Under the pieces are notes generated by a model. It saw only the letters and a list, made by a program, of their open reading frames with translations, searched no databases and was not told the origin of the DNA. From Haloactinomyces albus (GTDB lineage: Bacteria > Actinomycetota > Actinomycetes > Mycobacteriales > Pseudonocardiaceae): a stretch of 64,000 nt of DNA. Shown piece after piece: positions 45,501 through 55,146 of the stretch. Each line of letters begins with the position of its first letter. Position 1 is the first letter of the stretch. A program made the translations under genes and the position numbers. Where the stretch lies: positions 1,426,001 through 1,490,000 of the forward strand of contig NZ_JAVDXW010000001.1 in NCBI RefSeq assembly GCF_031458135.1, read 5' to 3'.

Positions 45501-46505
45501 CTCGGCGTCGGTGCCTACCGGGTCGCCTCCGGTGACCTGACCGCCGGTGTCCTCGTCGCCTTTCTGCTCTATCTCGGTCTGTTCTTCACACCCGTACAAC
45601 AGCTGTCCGGGGTGTTCGACGCCTACCAGCAGGCGAAGGTGGGCCTGCGGCGCATCGGCGGCCTGCTGCGCACCTCGACCTCGGTGCCCGAACCCCGCGA
45701 TGCGGTCGCGGTGCCCGAGCGGCTCAGCGGAGAGGTCGAACTGCGGTCGGTGTCGTTCCACTACCCCGGCACCGAACGGCCCGCGCTGAGCGATATCGAC
45801 CTGCGGGTGCGGCCGGGCGAGACGGTGGCGCTGGTGGGTGCGACGGGCGCGGGCAAATCCACCCTGGTCAAACTCCTCGCGCGGTTCTACGACGCCACAC
45901 AGGGGGCGGTGCTGGTCGACGGGGTGGATGTGCGCGATTACGAGCTCTCCGCCTACCACCGTCATCTGGCGGTGGTTCCGCAGGAAGGCCATCTCTTCGC
46001 CCGCGACATCGCAGCCAACATCGCCTACGGGCGTCCCGACGCCACCCCGGCCGAGGTCGAGGGCGCCGCACGCCGTGTCGGGGCGCTGCCGGGGATCTCG
46101 ATGCTGCCGCACGGGTTCCGGCAGCAGGCGGGTGAGCGCGGCAACGGCCTGTCCGCGGGCCAGCGGCAACTTGTCGCACTGGCCCGTGCCGAGCTCGTCG
46201 ATCCCGGACTGCTGCTGCTCGACGAGGCCACGGCCGCGCTGGACCCGGCGACGGAGTCGATGGTGGTGGCCGCCGGTGACCGGCTCTCGGCACATCGGAC
46301 GACCTTCGTGGTGGCCCACCGGCTGGCCACCGCCTCCCGTGCCGACCGGATCGTCGTCCTGGACGCGGGGCGAATCGTGGAGCAAGGCACCCACTCCGAG
46401 TTGCTGGCCTCCGGAGGTCATTACGAACGCCTGTGGTCGGCGGGCGACATGGCATCCCGGGAGAGTCGGGAGCCGGCGAGTGAGGCGGTGAGTGCGGCGC
46501 AGTAA
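42516..46505 (+). CDS. Single-chain ABC exporter (TMD-NBD-TMD-NBD fusion)
   Basis: 1329 residues from a GTG at 42516. The first half has six membrane helices (about 20-330), Walker A GPAGSGKST near 385, signature LSGGQRQR near 533 and Walker B VLDDATSAVD with Asp in place of the catalytic Glu. A Thr/Pro/Gln linker (about 645-700) joins the second half, with Walker A GATGAGKST near 1108, LSAGQRQ, and Walker B LLLDEATAALD with the Glu kept. This asymmetry is that of heterodimeric exporters (TM287/288, BmrCD), here fused into one chain. NBD1 carries a 40-residue acidic insert built on DSDTA repeats. Function: export of an unknown drug or metabolite. Confidence 0.92.
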   Translation: MSDSDTPGSDDPGTTSGGWLRRLAAACWRHPAAVILAMVAAVSAVGAEALIPLLSKAAIDGAVAGSTARLGWIVAAMLGLGLFRFGAAFLRRYMAGRLAVGVQHDLRRAVFGAVQRFDGGKQDALRTGQVVSRTISDLQLVYSLLAMLPMAAGTIVLALVAIVVMLWLSPLLTVIALIVAPLIAVISARSKRTLFPATWAAQQSAADIAQHVEETVTGVRVVKGFGQESREVEQLRSRARRLFADRLRAARMTALPAASLAALPAAGQVGVLGLGGWLALQGRVSLGTFVAFSGYVAMLAGPARMLSSLVIQSQLARAGVERIHDLIDSQPEVVDAPDAVALPDGPLRVELDDVHFGYTRDQPVLRGTSLQVRPGETVALVGPAGSGKSTVSLLLPRFYDVHGGSIRIGADGGADDGDATADDTADSDTADSDTADSDTAGGNTTAGDTAEVGRESPAHDIRRVRMDSLRSCVGVVFEEAFLFSDTIRGNIAYGRPEAPDEEIVAAASAAEAHDFVTALPDGYDTLVGERGLTLSGGQRQRIALARALLSDPRILVLDDATSAVDPTTEAAIHDTLSSVTAQRTTLLVAHRRSTLALADRIAVLDEGRVLDIGTREQLEQRCTLFRELLSGPGATIDAPRSRHTAVSTGTTPELWPEGSEEETTPPDPTTTPPTSATQISTTQTSAAQTAAAPRGMRPAGGGSAGAGAVPPSHELLEGIRKLPAATATPNLGAENPTAPDPEFRLRRLFRPIRWGLALTILLVAGDALSSVALPSLVRWGVDGGVSSGNTTVLWTVTAVGALVVALGWLAVRWQTTVTARTGESLLYLLRLRSFAHLQRLGLDYYERELAGRIMTRMTTDVDALSSFLQTGLATAVVSALTILGITVALLVTDLSLALVALAVLPPLLAATVVFRRVSATAYTEARERVSTVNADMQENVSGLRIAQAHRRERHSARVFAQRSDAYRRSRLRAQRYIATYFPFVTLLSEVAQAAVLGVGAYRVASGDLTAGVLVAFLLYLGLFFTPVQQLSGVFDAYQQAKVGLRRIGGLLRTSTSVPEPRDAVAVPERLSGEVELRSVSFHYPGTERPALSDIDLRVRPGETVALVGATGAGKSTLVKLLARFYDATQGAVLVDGVDVRDYELSAYHRHLAVVPQEGHLFARDIAANIAYGRPDATPAEVEGAARRVGALPGISMLPHGFRQQAGERGNGLSAGQRQLVALARAELVDPGLLLLDEATAALDPATESMVVAAGDRLSAHRTTFVVAHRLATASRADRIVVLDAGRIVEQGTHSELLASGGHYERLWSAGDMASRESREPASEAVSAAQ
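43781..43837 (+). repeat. 15-bp tandem repeat encoding an acidic insert in NBD1
   Basis: CGATACGGCCGATAG is repeated three times without change (43781-43825), followed by a partial copy. The period of 15 keeps the frame and codes for DTADS units. It lies between Walker A and the Q-loop of the first nucleotide-binding domain, where exporters do not usually have a long insert. Confidence 0.9.
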
Positions 46506-46850
46506 CCCCGCAATCCCGCACATTTATCCCACTCATCGGACGGAAAACGACCACGATGCGGGAGAAGAACGAATCAGCGGAAGATCACAGTCGTTGCCGC
46601 AGCGCCATGGCCGAAGGAACTTCCGCAGGCTTTCGCAGCTGAACAGCGCAAACATGATACCTGACTCCGCATTCGGCCGCAGCAACCGAATGGGTGCAAT
46701 GCCGGGATCAGCCGGGCTCCTGGATCGGTTTTGTGACCTACCTCTTCCGTCCGGCAGTCGCACTAGCTGCCAACTGCCTGAGGTGAACCGTTAGCCTGGT
46801 AGCCGAGTGTTTGTAAACCACGAGCAGATGGATCGAGGCGAACGCCAGCC
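46506..46850. other. Intergenic gap upstream of kgd
   Basis: No gene is supported in these 345 bases. The base composition is lower in GC than the flanks, especially 46600-46800, as expected for a promoter region of a strongly expressed gene. No convincing -35/-10 pair, riboswitch or terminator could be identified by eye. Confidence 0.5.
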
Positions 46851-49800
46851 GTGTCCAGCAGCAGCCCTGCGTCACAGTTCGGCCCCAATGAGTGGTTGAT
46901 CGAGGAAATGTACGACCAGTTCCTCAACGACCCCTCCTCGGTAGACTCGGCGTGGCACGAATTCTTCGCCGACTACAAGCCGGGCCAGGCAGCCACCGAA
47001 ACCTCCGCTACCGCGGCCTCGAGCGCTGCCACAGCTCCGACCACCGCAACCACCGCCTCCCGTACCGCCGAGAGCAACGGTCAGGTCCGTTCGGGCAACA
47101 CCGGCGCAGGGACCACGAGCACCCCGACCACCCCGGCGAGTGCCGGGTCGGCCGACAAGCAGAAGCAGGCCGAACCACCGCAGACTTCCAAGCCCTCCCC
47201 CCAGGAAGCCGCCAAGGCCACCCCTGTCAAAGAAGAGAAGGCGGGTGAGGAGAGCAAGACATTGCGCGGCCCGGCCGCAGCGATCGCCAAGAACATGGAG
47301 CAGTCGCTGACGGTGCCGACCGCGACCAGCGTGCGCGCCGTCCCGGCGAAGCTGCTGTTCGACAACCGCATCGTCATCAACAATCACCTGAAGCGGCACA
47401 AGGGCGGCAAGATCTCCTTCACGCACCTGATCGGCTACGCGCTGATCCAGGCGCTACGGGACTTTCCGAACATGAACCGCCACTACGGTGAGGATGCCAA
47501 GGGCAAGCCCGCCGTGGTCACTCCGGAGCACGTCAACCTCGGCCTGGCCATCGACATGCCGGGCAAGGACGGCTCCCGCAATCTCGTCGTGGCCTCCATC
47601 AAGGGCTGCGAGGAGATGACCTTCCAGCAGTTCTGGCACGCCTACGAGGACATCATCCGCAAGGCGCGGAACAACAAGCTGACCGCGGAGGACTTCGCCG
47701 GGACGACGATCTCGCTGACCAATCCCGGCCCCGCCGGGACGAATCACTCGGTGCCCCGGCTCACCGCGGGCCAGAGCGCGATCATCGGCGTCGGCGCGAT
47801 GGACTACCCCGCCGAGTTCCAGGGCGCCAGCGAGAAGACGCTCATCGACATGGGGATCAGCAAGATCGTCACGCTGACCTCCACCTACGACCACCGGGTC
47901 ATCCAGGGCGCGGAATCCGGCGAGTTCCTGCGCAAGGTGCACGAACTGCTGCTCGGCGAGCACAAGTTCTACGACGACATCTTCGCCTCGCTGCGCATCC
48001 CGTACGAGCCGGTGCGCTGGAGCCAGGACATCCCCGAAGGCGCGGTGGACAAGACCGCGCGGGTGCTGGAGCTCATCGACGCCTACCGCACCCGCGGCCA
48101 CCTGATGGCCGACATCGACCCGCTCAACTACCGGCAGCGGCGCCACGAGGACCTCGACGTCCTGTCGCACAGCCTCACGCTGTGGGATCTGGACCGGGAG
48201 TTTCCCGTCGGCGGCTTCGCCGGCCAGGAGCGCATGAAGCTGCGCGACGTGCTCGGGGTGCTGCGCGACTCCTACTGCCGCACGGTCGGCGTCGAGTACA
48301 TGCACATCCTCGAGCCCGACGAGCGGGAGTGGCTGCAGAAGCGGGTCGAGAAACCACACGCCAAGCCGGAACCGTCCGAGCAGAAGTACATCCTGTCCAA
48401 GCTCAACGCCGCCGAGGCCTTCGAGACGTTCCTGCAGACGAAGTACGTCGGGCAGAAGCGGTTCTCGCTGGAAGGCGCGGAGACGGTGGTCGCGCTGCTG
48501 GACGCGGTGCTGGACTCCTCGGCCGAGGCCGAGCTCGACGAGGTCGTCATCGGCATGCCCCACCGGGGCAGGCTCAACGTGCTGGCCAATATCGTCGACA
48601 AGCCGATCTCGCAGATCTTCCGCGAGTTCGAGGGCAACCTCGATCCCGGGCAGGCGCACGGCTCCGGCGACGTCAAGTACCACCTGGGTGCCGAGGGCAA
48701 GTACTTCCGGATGTTCGGTGACGGCGAGACCAAGGTGTCGCTGACCTCCAACCCCTCGCATCTGGAGGCGGTGGACCCCGTCCTGGAGGGCATCGTCCGC
48801 GCCAAGCAGGACATCCTGGACAAGGGCCAGGAGGGCTTCACCGTCCTGCCGGTGCTGCTGCACGGCGATGCCGCCTTCGCCGGGCAGGGCGTGGTGGCCG
48901 AGACGCTGAACATGTCGCAGCTGCGCGGCTACCGCACCGGCGGCACCGTGCACGTGATCGTGAACAACCAGGTCGGCTACACCACCGGCCCGGAGCACGG
49001 ACGTTCCAGCAAGTACTCCACCGACGTGGCGAAGATGACCGGCTCACCGGTGTTCCACGTCAACGGCGACGACCCCGAGGCCTGCGTGTGGGTGGCCAAA
49101 CTGGCGGTGGAATACCGGCGGGTGTTCAACAAGGACGTCGTCATCGACATGGTGTGCTACCGGCGTCGCGGCCACAACGAGGGCGACGATCCGTCGATGA
49201 CCCAGCCCGCCATGTACGACGCGATCGACAAGATGCGCAGCGTGCGCAAGACCTACACCGAGTCGCTGATCGGCCGCGGTGACATTTCCGTCGAGGAAGC
49301 CGAGAGCGCGCTCAAGGACTACGCCAACCAGCTCGAGCACGTGTTCAACGAGGTTCGGGAGCTGGAGAAGCACCCGCCCGAACCGAGCCCCTCGGTGGAG
49401 TCCGAGCAGCAGATCCCGGCCAAGCTGGAAACCAAGATCTCCGAGGAGATGGTCCAGCACATCGCCGACGCGCACGTCAACCTGCCGGAGGGTTTCACCC
49501 CCCACTCGCGGGTCAAGCCCGTGCTGGAACGGCGCGCCAAGATGGGCCGGGAAGGCGGCATCGACTGGGCCTTCGGTGAGCTGCTGGCACTCGGGTCCCT
49601 GGCGGTGGCGGGCCACCCGGTCCGGCTGACCGGTCAGGACACCCGGCGCGGCACGTTCGGGCAACGGCACTCGGTGGTCATCGACCGCAAGACCGGCTCC
49701 GAGTACACGCCGCTGCAGAACCTCGCCGGGAACCAGGCGAAGTTCCTGCCCTACGACTCGTCGCTGTCCGAGTTCGCCGCAGTGGGCTTCGAGTACGGCT

Positions 49801-50588
49801 ACTCGGTGGCCAGCCCCGATGCACTGGTGCTCTGGGAGGCGCAGTTCGGCGACTTCTTCAACGGCGCGCAGCCGGTCATCGACGAGTTCATCTCCTCGGG
49901 TGAGGCCAAGTGGGGGCAGCGCTCGGACGTGGTGCTGCTGCTGCCGCACGGCCACGAGGGCCAGGGGCCGGACCACTCGTCGGCCCGTATCGAGCGGTGG
50001 CTGCAACTGTGCGCCGAGGGCTCCATGACGGTGGCGATGCCGTCCACCCCGGCGAACTACTTCCACCTGCTGCGCAGGCACGCCCTGGACGGCATCGACC
50101 GGCCGCTGATCGTGTTCACGCCGAAGTCGATGCTGCGCCTGAAGGATGCGACCAGCCCGGTCGAGCACTTCACGTCCGGCAAGTTCTCCTCGGTGATCGA
50201 CGACCCGTCCCAGCCGGATCCGGAATCGGTGCGCAAGCTGGTGCTGTGTACCGGCAAGCTCTACTACGAGCTGGCCTCCGAGAAGGCCAGGCGGGAGCAG
50301 ACCGACACCGCCGTGGTGCGGCTGGAGCAGCTCTACCCGCTGCCGCACCGCAAGCTCGGCAGGCTGCTGGATCGCTACCCCAACGCCACCGACATCCGGT
50401 GGGTCCAAGAGGAGCCCGCCAACCAGGGTGCCTGGCCGTTCCTGGGGCTGGCGCTGCCCGAGCTGGACGCACGCTTCTCCGGCATCAGGCGGGTGTCCCG
50501 CAGGCAGATGGCCGCCCCGGCCACGGGCCTGGCCAAGGTCCACGAGGTCGAGCAGGCCGAGGTCGTGCAGGGCGCCTTCGAGGACTGA
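46851..50588 (+). CDS. kgd: Multifunctional 2-oxoglutarate decarboxylase / dehydrogenase E1-E2 (KGD)
   Basis: 1245 residues from a GTG at 46851. The first ~45 residues are the E1 docking segment ([16 protein letters not shown]). A disordered Thr/Ala/Ser/Pro linker reaches about 135. An E2 succinyltransferase-like domain follows to about 370, with [15 protein letters not shown] carrying the active histidine. The E1 part has [22 protein letters not shown] and the TPP/Mg segment [13 protein letters not shown]. This fused form is specific to actinobacteria (M. tuberculosis Kgd, C. glutamicum OdhA), supplies succinyl-CoA or succinic semialdehyde to the TCA cycle and is inhibited by the FHA protein GarA/OdhI. 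It lacks a lipoyl domain, as expected. Confidence 0.97.
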   Translation: MSSSSPASQFGPNEWLIEEMYDQFLNDPSSVDSAWHEFFADYKPGQAATETSATAASSAATAPTTATTASRTAESNGQVRSGNTGAGTTSTPTTPASAGSADKQKQAEPPQTSKPSPQEAAKATPVKEEKAGEESKTLRGPAAAIAKNMEQSLTVPTATSVRAVPAKLLFDNRIVINNHLKRHKGGKISFTHLIGYALIQALRDFPNMNRHYGEDAKGKPAVVTPEHVNLGLAIDMPGKDGSRNLVVASIKGCEEMTFQQFWHAYEDIIRKARNNKLTAEDFAGTTISLTNPGPAGTNHSVPRLTAGQSAIIGVGAMDYPAEFQGASEKTLIDMGISKIVTLTSTYDHRVIQGAESGEFLRKVHELLLGEHKFYDDIFASLRIPYEPVRWSQDIPEGAVDKTARVLELIDAYRTRGHLMADIDPLNYRQRRHEDLDVLSHSLTLWDLDREFPVGGFAGQERMKLRDVLGVLRDSYCRTVGVEYMHILEPDEREWLQKRVEKPHAKPEPSEQKYILSKLNAAEAFETFLQTKYVGQKRFSLEGAETVVALLDAVLDSSAEAELDEVVIGMPHRGRLNVLANIVDKPISQIFREFEGNLDPGQAHGSGDVKYHLGAEGKYFRMFGDGETKVSLTSNPSHLEAVDPVLEGIVRAKQDILDKGQEGFTVLPVLLHGDAAFAGQGVVAETLNMSQLRGYRTGGTVHVIVNNQVGYTTGPEHGRSSKYSTDVAKMTGSPVFHVNGDDPEACVWVAKLAVEYRRVFNKDVVIDMVCYRRRGHNEGDDPSMTQPAMYDAIDKMRSVRKTYTESLIGRGDISVEEAESALKDYANQLEHVFNEVRELEKHPPEPSPSVESEQQIPAKLETKISEEMVQHIADAHVNLPEGFTPHSRVKPVLERRAKMGREGGIDWAFGELLALGSLAVAGHPVRLTGQDTRRGTFGQRHSVVIDRKTGSEYTPLQNLAGNQAKFLPYDSSLSEFAAVGFEYGYSVASPDALVLWEAQFGDFFNGAQPVIDEFISSGEAKWGQRSDVVLLLPHGHEGQGPDHSSARIERWLQLCAEGSMTVAMPSTPANYFHLLRRHALDGIDRPLIVFTPKSMLRLKDATSPVEHFTSGKFSSVIDDPSQPDPESVRKLVLCTGKLYYELASEKARREQTDTAVVRLEQLYPLPHRKLGRLLDRYPNATDIRWVQEEPANQGAWPFLGLALPELDARFSGIRRVSRRQMAAPATGLAKVHEVEQAEVVQGAFED

Positions 50589-50594
50589 CGCACC

Positions 50595-50626
50595 GGTGGG
50601 TGCACGGTCCCGACCGTGCACCCACC
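50595..50626. terminator. Terminator hairpin after kgd
   Basis: Perfect 14-base stem (GGTGGGTGCACGGT / ACCGTGCACCCACC) with a 4-base loop, 6 bases after the kgd stop. GC-rich without a T-run, as is common for actinomycete intrinsic terminators. Confidence 0.8.
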
Positions 50627-50727
50627 GCCCGCTCACAACACGTCGAGCCCGTGGGCTCGTGCCGCATCGGCCCGGCGTTGATCCCCGGCCACCACATCAT
50701 CGATCGCTGCGCACGATCCGAGTACTG

Positions 50728-51942
50728 TCACAGAGCACTCTCAGCGACCGCGCGCCAGACCTCGGCCGCCAGGTCGGGCATATTCTCCATCTGGATCTGA
50801 GCAGCGATTTCCTTGAGCCGGTCACCGGCGCCCTGATCACCGGACCATATCGCGAGGAGGCAACGAAGGACCTTGAAGCGGATCCGATCCCGGTAGGAGA
50901 GCAGTTCGACCCCCTTCTCCACCTCGGCGACCACTTCGGCCGCACATTCCAGTTGACCATGGTGGAAGGCGAGCTTGGCTTGCAGGAAGGTGAGCTCCTG
51001 CTCCTGGTGAGGTGTTCCCGTGACCTTCAGAAGAGGCTCGACGCTTTCCAAAAAGGACTGAGCCTCCACCAGGCGAAGTGGCCTGGCTTGCATCGACAAG
51101 GAAGCAGCGTCCAAGCGCAGGCGAATCCAGAGCATGAGGTCGTCCCGACTGTCTATGGCCTCCAGGGCTTCGAGCACGAAAGCGAAAGCACGGGAATAGT
51201 TGCCCTGTCGACTACTCACCATGGCCGCTGTCCGGAAGGTCTCCGCCGCGAGGTCACCCTTGGTGCTCTCCAGCGAGCCACAAACTTCCTCGTTGAGGCG
51301 GGCGGCTTCGGCGAGGTCGCCCAGTTCCACCTCGGCGAACACCAGGGCGAGTTTGCTGCGAATGAGATCGGAAGCGGGAAGCTGCAGGGCGTACTGCTCC
51401 CTGATGGCGAGCATCTCGCACACCGCACGACGGACCTCTCGCGCGTCGCCCAGTTTACGCGCACACTGGGCCATCCGGATTCGGGCACGAGCCCGGAGGA
51501 GGGGACGGTCCAATTCGTCGCTCAGTGCATTCAACTGAATGAGAGCGTCGCGCTCAGCAGCGGAATCATCGAGAACCTCGTGGATACGCACAAGCTGGGC
51601 CCATGCGTACCATCGTGTCATCTGGTCCACATCGGTGGCGCCGGCCAGGACGTCGGCCAGCCGGTCAGCAGCTTCGGCGTCCAGCTCGCTCTCCGAGAGT
51701 GCAACAACATTGGTGATGGTATCCGTGAGGCTGTCTTGGGGCTGCCCCCCGAAGCTCTCCACCGTGACACCGAGCCGCTCGGCCAGATACGCCGCTGCAC
51801 GCACCGTCGGCTGGCGGTTGCCGGACTCCAGACGCGACAGGTAAGTGGCGGACATCCCGGGACCTGTCAGCTCAACCTGTGACCTGCCCTGTTGTTTTCT
51901 CAGTTGACGGAGACGTCGACCGAATTCTGGCTGCTCGAGCAA
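50728..51942 (-). CDS. XRE family regulator with TPR-like C-terminus
   Basis: 404 residues. The helix-turn-helix (about 8-65) reads RRLRQLRKQQGRSQVELT and SATYLSRLESGNRQPTVRAA. The rest is an all-helical array of TPR-like repeats (for example ALIQLNALSDELDRPLLRARARIRMAQCA, cut here for length across two helices), as in peptide- or small-ligand-sensing regulators such as RRNPP-like and BldD-neighbour proteins. It lies at the downstream end of the ATP-grasp cluster on the same strand after a 680-base gap and is the likely pathway regulator; that link is inferred from position. Confidence 0.88.
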   Translation of the reverse strand: MLEQPEFGRRLRQLRKQQGRSQVELTGPGMSATYLSRLESGNRQPTVRAAAYLAERLGVTVESFGGQPQDSLTDTITNVVALSESELDAEAADRLADVLAGATDVDQMTRWYAWAQLVRIHEVLDDSAAERDALIQLNALSDELDRPLLRARARIRMAQCARKLGDAREVRRAVCEMLAIREQYALQLPASDLIRSKLALVFAEVELGDLAEAARLNEEVCGSLESTKGDLAAETFRTAAMVSSRQGNYSRAFAFVLEALEAIDSRDDLMLWIRLRLDAASLSMQARPLRLVEAQSFLESVEPLLKVTGTPHQEQELTFLQAKLAFHHGQLECAAEVVAEVEKGVELLSYRDRIRFKVLRCLLAIWSGDQGAGDRLKEIAAQIQMENMPDLAAEVWRAVAESAL

Positions 51943-52625
51943 CTTTTTACCTCTGCGTGTTTACTCCGCTACCCCAAGTCGCTTCCCTACCAATCCCGCA
52001 AAGGATGTCCCGAAGATTGACGACCACCTAAGCAGGGCATCATTTCGGAGCGATCCGAGCCGTGACCACTCAGCGCCCCGGGAGACCAAAACGGTGTGAG
52101 CGGAGACGCCGAAGGCAACCGGAAGAAGGGTCCGCCGATGACCAGCTTGGCAGTACGCACGATGCTACTCCTCCCGACCCTTGCATAGTAGCCCATAACG
52201 GTGCGGGCACAGCATTGGACGGAGCAGCAGCAGCTACCCCAAACGGGGGTAGACATGCCGAAGAAGCAGCGTCCACTTCTGCAACTCCGAAAAAGTTGAC
52301 AGATTATGACGATTTTGTGAACCAGGCGTGTTCATTGCTGGGCGAGCACCCGGTCGGCGAGGCTCCTGAGGCGCCTCGGCGAGTCTCGGGACAGGGCCAC
52401 CAAGTCAGGAGAGCGGAGGGAGTGCAGTCGACGAGGAAACCGCGGCCAATCGGCCGGAGCGAGCCGTCCGCACCATCCGCACGGCCGATTGCTTCGCCTC
52501 CGGGGGTATCCGTTCGGCGCAGCCATGAGCTCCATCATGTCCCCCAGCCCACGGGCTCCGACCAACCCGGGATGCAACCCTGCGAACCGCCGCGGCGTGT
52601 CACCGCCGACGTTGCCCGACGGCGT
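51943..52625. other. Intergenic gap between XRE-TPR regulator and ATP-grasp cluster
   Basis: No gene is supported. Several short frames are open on both strands, but none has a ribosome site, family resemblance or typical codon bias. The sequence carries the promoter for the regulator and a repeated GCTACCCCAA site, described separately. GC content dips near 52290-52330. Confidence 0.5.
51969..52251. promoter_or_regulatory. Repeated GCTACCCCAA sites upstream of the XRE-TPR gene
   Basis: GCTACCCCAA occurs at 51969-51978 and again at 52233-52242. The second copy is part of a dyad, TACCCC-aaacg-GGGGTA (52235-52251). The first lies 27 bases before the regulator start, fitting autoregulation by the XRE protein. 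Confidence 0.45.
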
Positions 52626-53858
52626 TCACGATCCCGACTCCTCCGTGGTGATGAGAATTTCACCACACGACCTCCGGCAGATCGCGAGCGCGGTGTCCGC
52701 GTCCTCGCCCACGGCGATCACTTGCCCCACTCGATCCCAGCTCGAGTTGAGCGCTCGGACCTCCTCCCCGATGGAGACGCCGACTTCGACGTCCAGCACT
52801 CCGTCCAATTCACGTGCGGCATCGGTTCCCTCGATCCCGGTGACAACACCGGGCTCTCCGCTCAAGAACAGGGTGGCTGCAGCCCGCAGCAGGTTCGGCC
52901 GCTCCTCGAGATCCGGAAGGTCGCTGCTGGGCCAGGCAACCGTATAGGCCTCGATGTCAAAGCCATATGCCGCCTCTATCAAGTCCCGGATACGGCCGCC
53001 CCCGGGACGGCCATGGGACTCGATCACCCGAGGCCCGTCGGCAGCGAGCCGTAATTCGGTGTGGGTGGGACCGTGCATCACACCAACTGCATCGAGGAAT
53101 TCCAGAGCCGCCGCCTCGATGACCTGCTCGGTATCCGTATCGATCCTTGCGGGAATCACGTGTCCCAACTCGACGAAATTGCTGTTCGTGAGTTTCTCGG
53201 TGATGGCCACGATCACGTGCCGCCCTGCGAAGGTAAACGCCTCGACACTGTACTCACGACCGTCGATGTAGGGCTCGACAACAAATCGATCCAGCGGGAA
53301 GGACTTCGCCGACCGGTGGGCGGACCCCCTCATCCGGGAAATATTCTCCCAGCTCGCGCCGATTTCCTCCGCATCACCGACCAGCTGCACGCCCAGACTC
53401 GCGATGCCGTCGACAGGCTTCACGATCAACGGGTAACCATGCTCCTCCGCGAACACCTCCAGGTCCGCCCGATCCGTCACCTCGGCGGCGGGGACAGCGG
53501 CGGATCCCACTCTGCTCAGGTGCTCGCGCATACTCAGCTTGTCCCGCAGCAACCGAGCGCTTCGATGCGAGAGGCCACCCAGGTTCAGCAACTCGTTGAT
53601 ACGCGCCGCCGTCTCCACTCCGGCCTCCCCGGTGGTGACCACGCGTGTGAAACCGTAGCTTTCGTGCGCTGCGGTGACCAACGGTTTGACGACCGACCAG
53701 TCGGTGAAGTCGACCAGCAGCGCAGCATCCACCAAGGCGGCGTGCTCCGGTGTGAACTTGTCAGGTTGCTGGAGATACACGACGCCCAGGCCGCGCTCTT
53801 TCGCCTTGTGGACGTTCTCGATCCGGCCGCCGATAATCAGGACTCGCTCTACTGACAT
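52626..53858 (-). CDS. ATP-grasp ligase 1
   Basis: 410 residues from the ATG at 53858, with AAGGA five bases upstream. A pre-ATP-grasp domain starts VERVLIIGGRIENVHKAKERG. The ATP-grasp core has LIVKPVDGIASLGV (ATP lysine, about 142-155), VVEPYIDGREYSVEAF and the metal-binding THTELRLAADGPRVIESHGR followed by PGGGRI. The usual Asn of the E-x-N motif is replaced by His (ESH). Enzymes of this subfamily (BacD, carnosine synthase-like) join amino acids or acids to amines through acyl-phosphates. It is the last ligase gene of the cluster; substrate unknown. Confidence 0.88.
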   Translation of the reverse strand: MSVERVLIIGGRIENVHKAKERGLGVVYLQQPDKFTPEHAALVDAALLVDFTDWSVVKPLVTAAHESYGFTRVVTTGEAGVETAARINELLNLGGLSHRSARLLRDKLSMREHLSRVGSAAVPAAEVTDRADLEVFAEEHGYPLIVKPVDGIASLGVQLVGDAEEIGASWENISRMRGSAHRSAKSFPLDRFVVEPYIDGREYSVEAFTFAGRHVIVAITEKLTNSNFVELGHVIPARIDTDTEQVIEAAALEFLDAVGVMHGPTHTELRLAADGPRVIESHGRPGGGRIRDLIEAAYGFDIEAYTVAWPSSDLPDLEERPNLLRAAATLFLSGEPGVVTGIEGTDAARELDGVLDVEVGVSIGEEVRALNSSWDRVGQVIAVGEDADTALAICRRSCGEILITTEESGS

Positions 53859-53910
53859 GCTGTTCCTTATGCTGGGAAGGACAAGTCCGCGCAGGCAGGC
53901 ACAGGGCCGC

Positions 53911-55146
53911 TCACGCGGTGGGAGATCCTTCGGCGATCTCACAGGACGCGGAGACGCGTAATTCCTCGGCGAGTCGGCGCATTTCCTCCGCATTGGCACA
54001 GTCGAGCACGGCATAGGCCAGTCGGTCCCCGGAACTCTCGGCAGGACGCACGGGCGTACCGGCAGACAGCCGTATGCCGTATCGGGCGACTCCCGAGTGG
54101 GACGCCCAGTCCGCGAGGTCGAGCGCGACCAGGGTCCCCGCACACTCCGCACTGAGGAAGAGGCTTCCGGCCGAGCGCGCAGGTTCCGATCCCGGCGGCA
54201 GCTCCGGCGTCTCCTGCAGAGCCAGTCGCAAGCAGGCCTCGTAGATATCGACACCGTGGGCACGGGAGACGATCTCCATGAGATGGTCACCGGGCGTACG
54301 CACAGCGACCTCCATGATCACGAGTTCCTCGGCAATGGGTGTCCTGAACTCCAGGTGCACGATGCCGGTGGAAACCCCCATGGCTGCCACCACTTTCCGA
54401 CACAACTCCTCGGACGCCTTGCGCAGCACCGGACGCTCGGTGCCGTAACCGGCCTCGTGAAGAAGCTCGACGAAGAACGGCGCGCCGGTGGTCTCCTTCC
54501 GAGTCAGGTTGGTGAACAACACCCTGCCGTTCTCCACCAACGCCTCGACGCTGTACTCGTGCCCCTCGACGTACTCCTCCACCAGCAACGGACCCTCGGA
54601 GCCCCTGCGCGCCAAGGCGTCCTGCCACTCTTCGGGGGTGTCAATCCTCTCCACTCCCCGGCTGCCTTGCATCGAGACGGGCTTAACCACCACCGGCAGT
54701 CTGGGCAGAGCCCACTCCGTCGCGTTCTGCAGTCGATCGTGCAAGTACCCGGGCTGCGGCAGGTCGGCACGCTCGAACTCACCACGCTGAAGGGCCTTGT
54801 TCCGAGAGATGACTGCGGCGTCCAGTCCGGGCCCCGGAACCCCCAGACGGTGCTGAAGGATCGCCGTAGCCAGTACATGCGGCTCGGCAAACCCCAGGAC
54901 CCCACGAGGCCGCATGCGGTCCGCCAGCACCGTGGCCGGAGCCAGCCATGCTTCGTCCTGTGCCCCCTCCTCCACCGGCTCGAAGTCGGCAATGCACGAG
55001 AAGCGCGATGCGAGTGCCCCACACCGATCGGCGGTCTCCACCACTCCCACCCGCAACCCCATCGTTTCGGCGGCGGACAAATAGCCCTCGGCCATGCCTC
55101 CCACACCGATCAGTACAACAGTTCGCTCCGTAGCGGTCAGTGGCAT
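53911..55146 (-). CDS. ATP-grasp ligase 2
   Basis: 411 residues from the ATG at 55146, overlapping the end of the condensation-domain gene by 10 bases. The N-terminus has VVLIGVGGMAEGYLSAAETMG. The core has VVVKPVSMQGSRGV (ATP lysine) and LLVEEYVEGHEYSVEALV. The metal motif is altered: IMEVAVRTPGDH, where ExNxRxGG is usual. It keeps Glu and Arg but not the Asn. Sequence differs clearly from ligases 1 and 3, so a different substrate pair is likely. Acidic and small-residue-rich C-terminus completes the LAL-type fold. Confidence 0.87.
   Translation of the reverse strand: MPLTATERTVVLIGVGGMAEGYLSAAETMGLRVGVVETADRCGALASRFSCIADFEPVEEGAQDEAWLAPATVLADRMRPRGVLGFAEPHVLATAILQHRLGVPGPGLDAAVISRNKALQRGEFERADLPQPGYLHDRLQNATEWALPRLPVVVKPVSMQGSRGVERIDTPEEWQDALARRGSEGPLLVEEYVEGHEYSVEALVENGRVLFTNLTRKETTGAPFFVELLHEAGYGTERPVLRKASEELCRKVVAAMGVSTGIVHLEFRTPIAEELVIMEVAVRTPGDHLMEIVSRAHGVDIYEACLRLALQETPELPPGSEPARSAGSLFLSAECAGTLVALDLADWASHSGVARYGIRLSAGTPVRPAESSGDRLAYAVLDCANAEEMRRLAEELRVSASCEIAEGSPTA

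Noticed and set aside
44568-46523. 651-codon open frame on the minus strand
   Set aside because: Antisense to the second half of the fused ABC exporter; no recognisable domain.
51987-52256. 89-codon minus-strand frame between the regulator and the ligase cluster
   Set aside because: Cys-rich start but no ribosome site, and it overlaps the repeated GCTACCCCAA sites; more likely promoter DNA.
52332-52577. 81-codon minus-strand frame with a CGWCG motif
   Set aside because: It has no ribosome site and poor codon bias, and it resembles no family beyond one CxxC pair.
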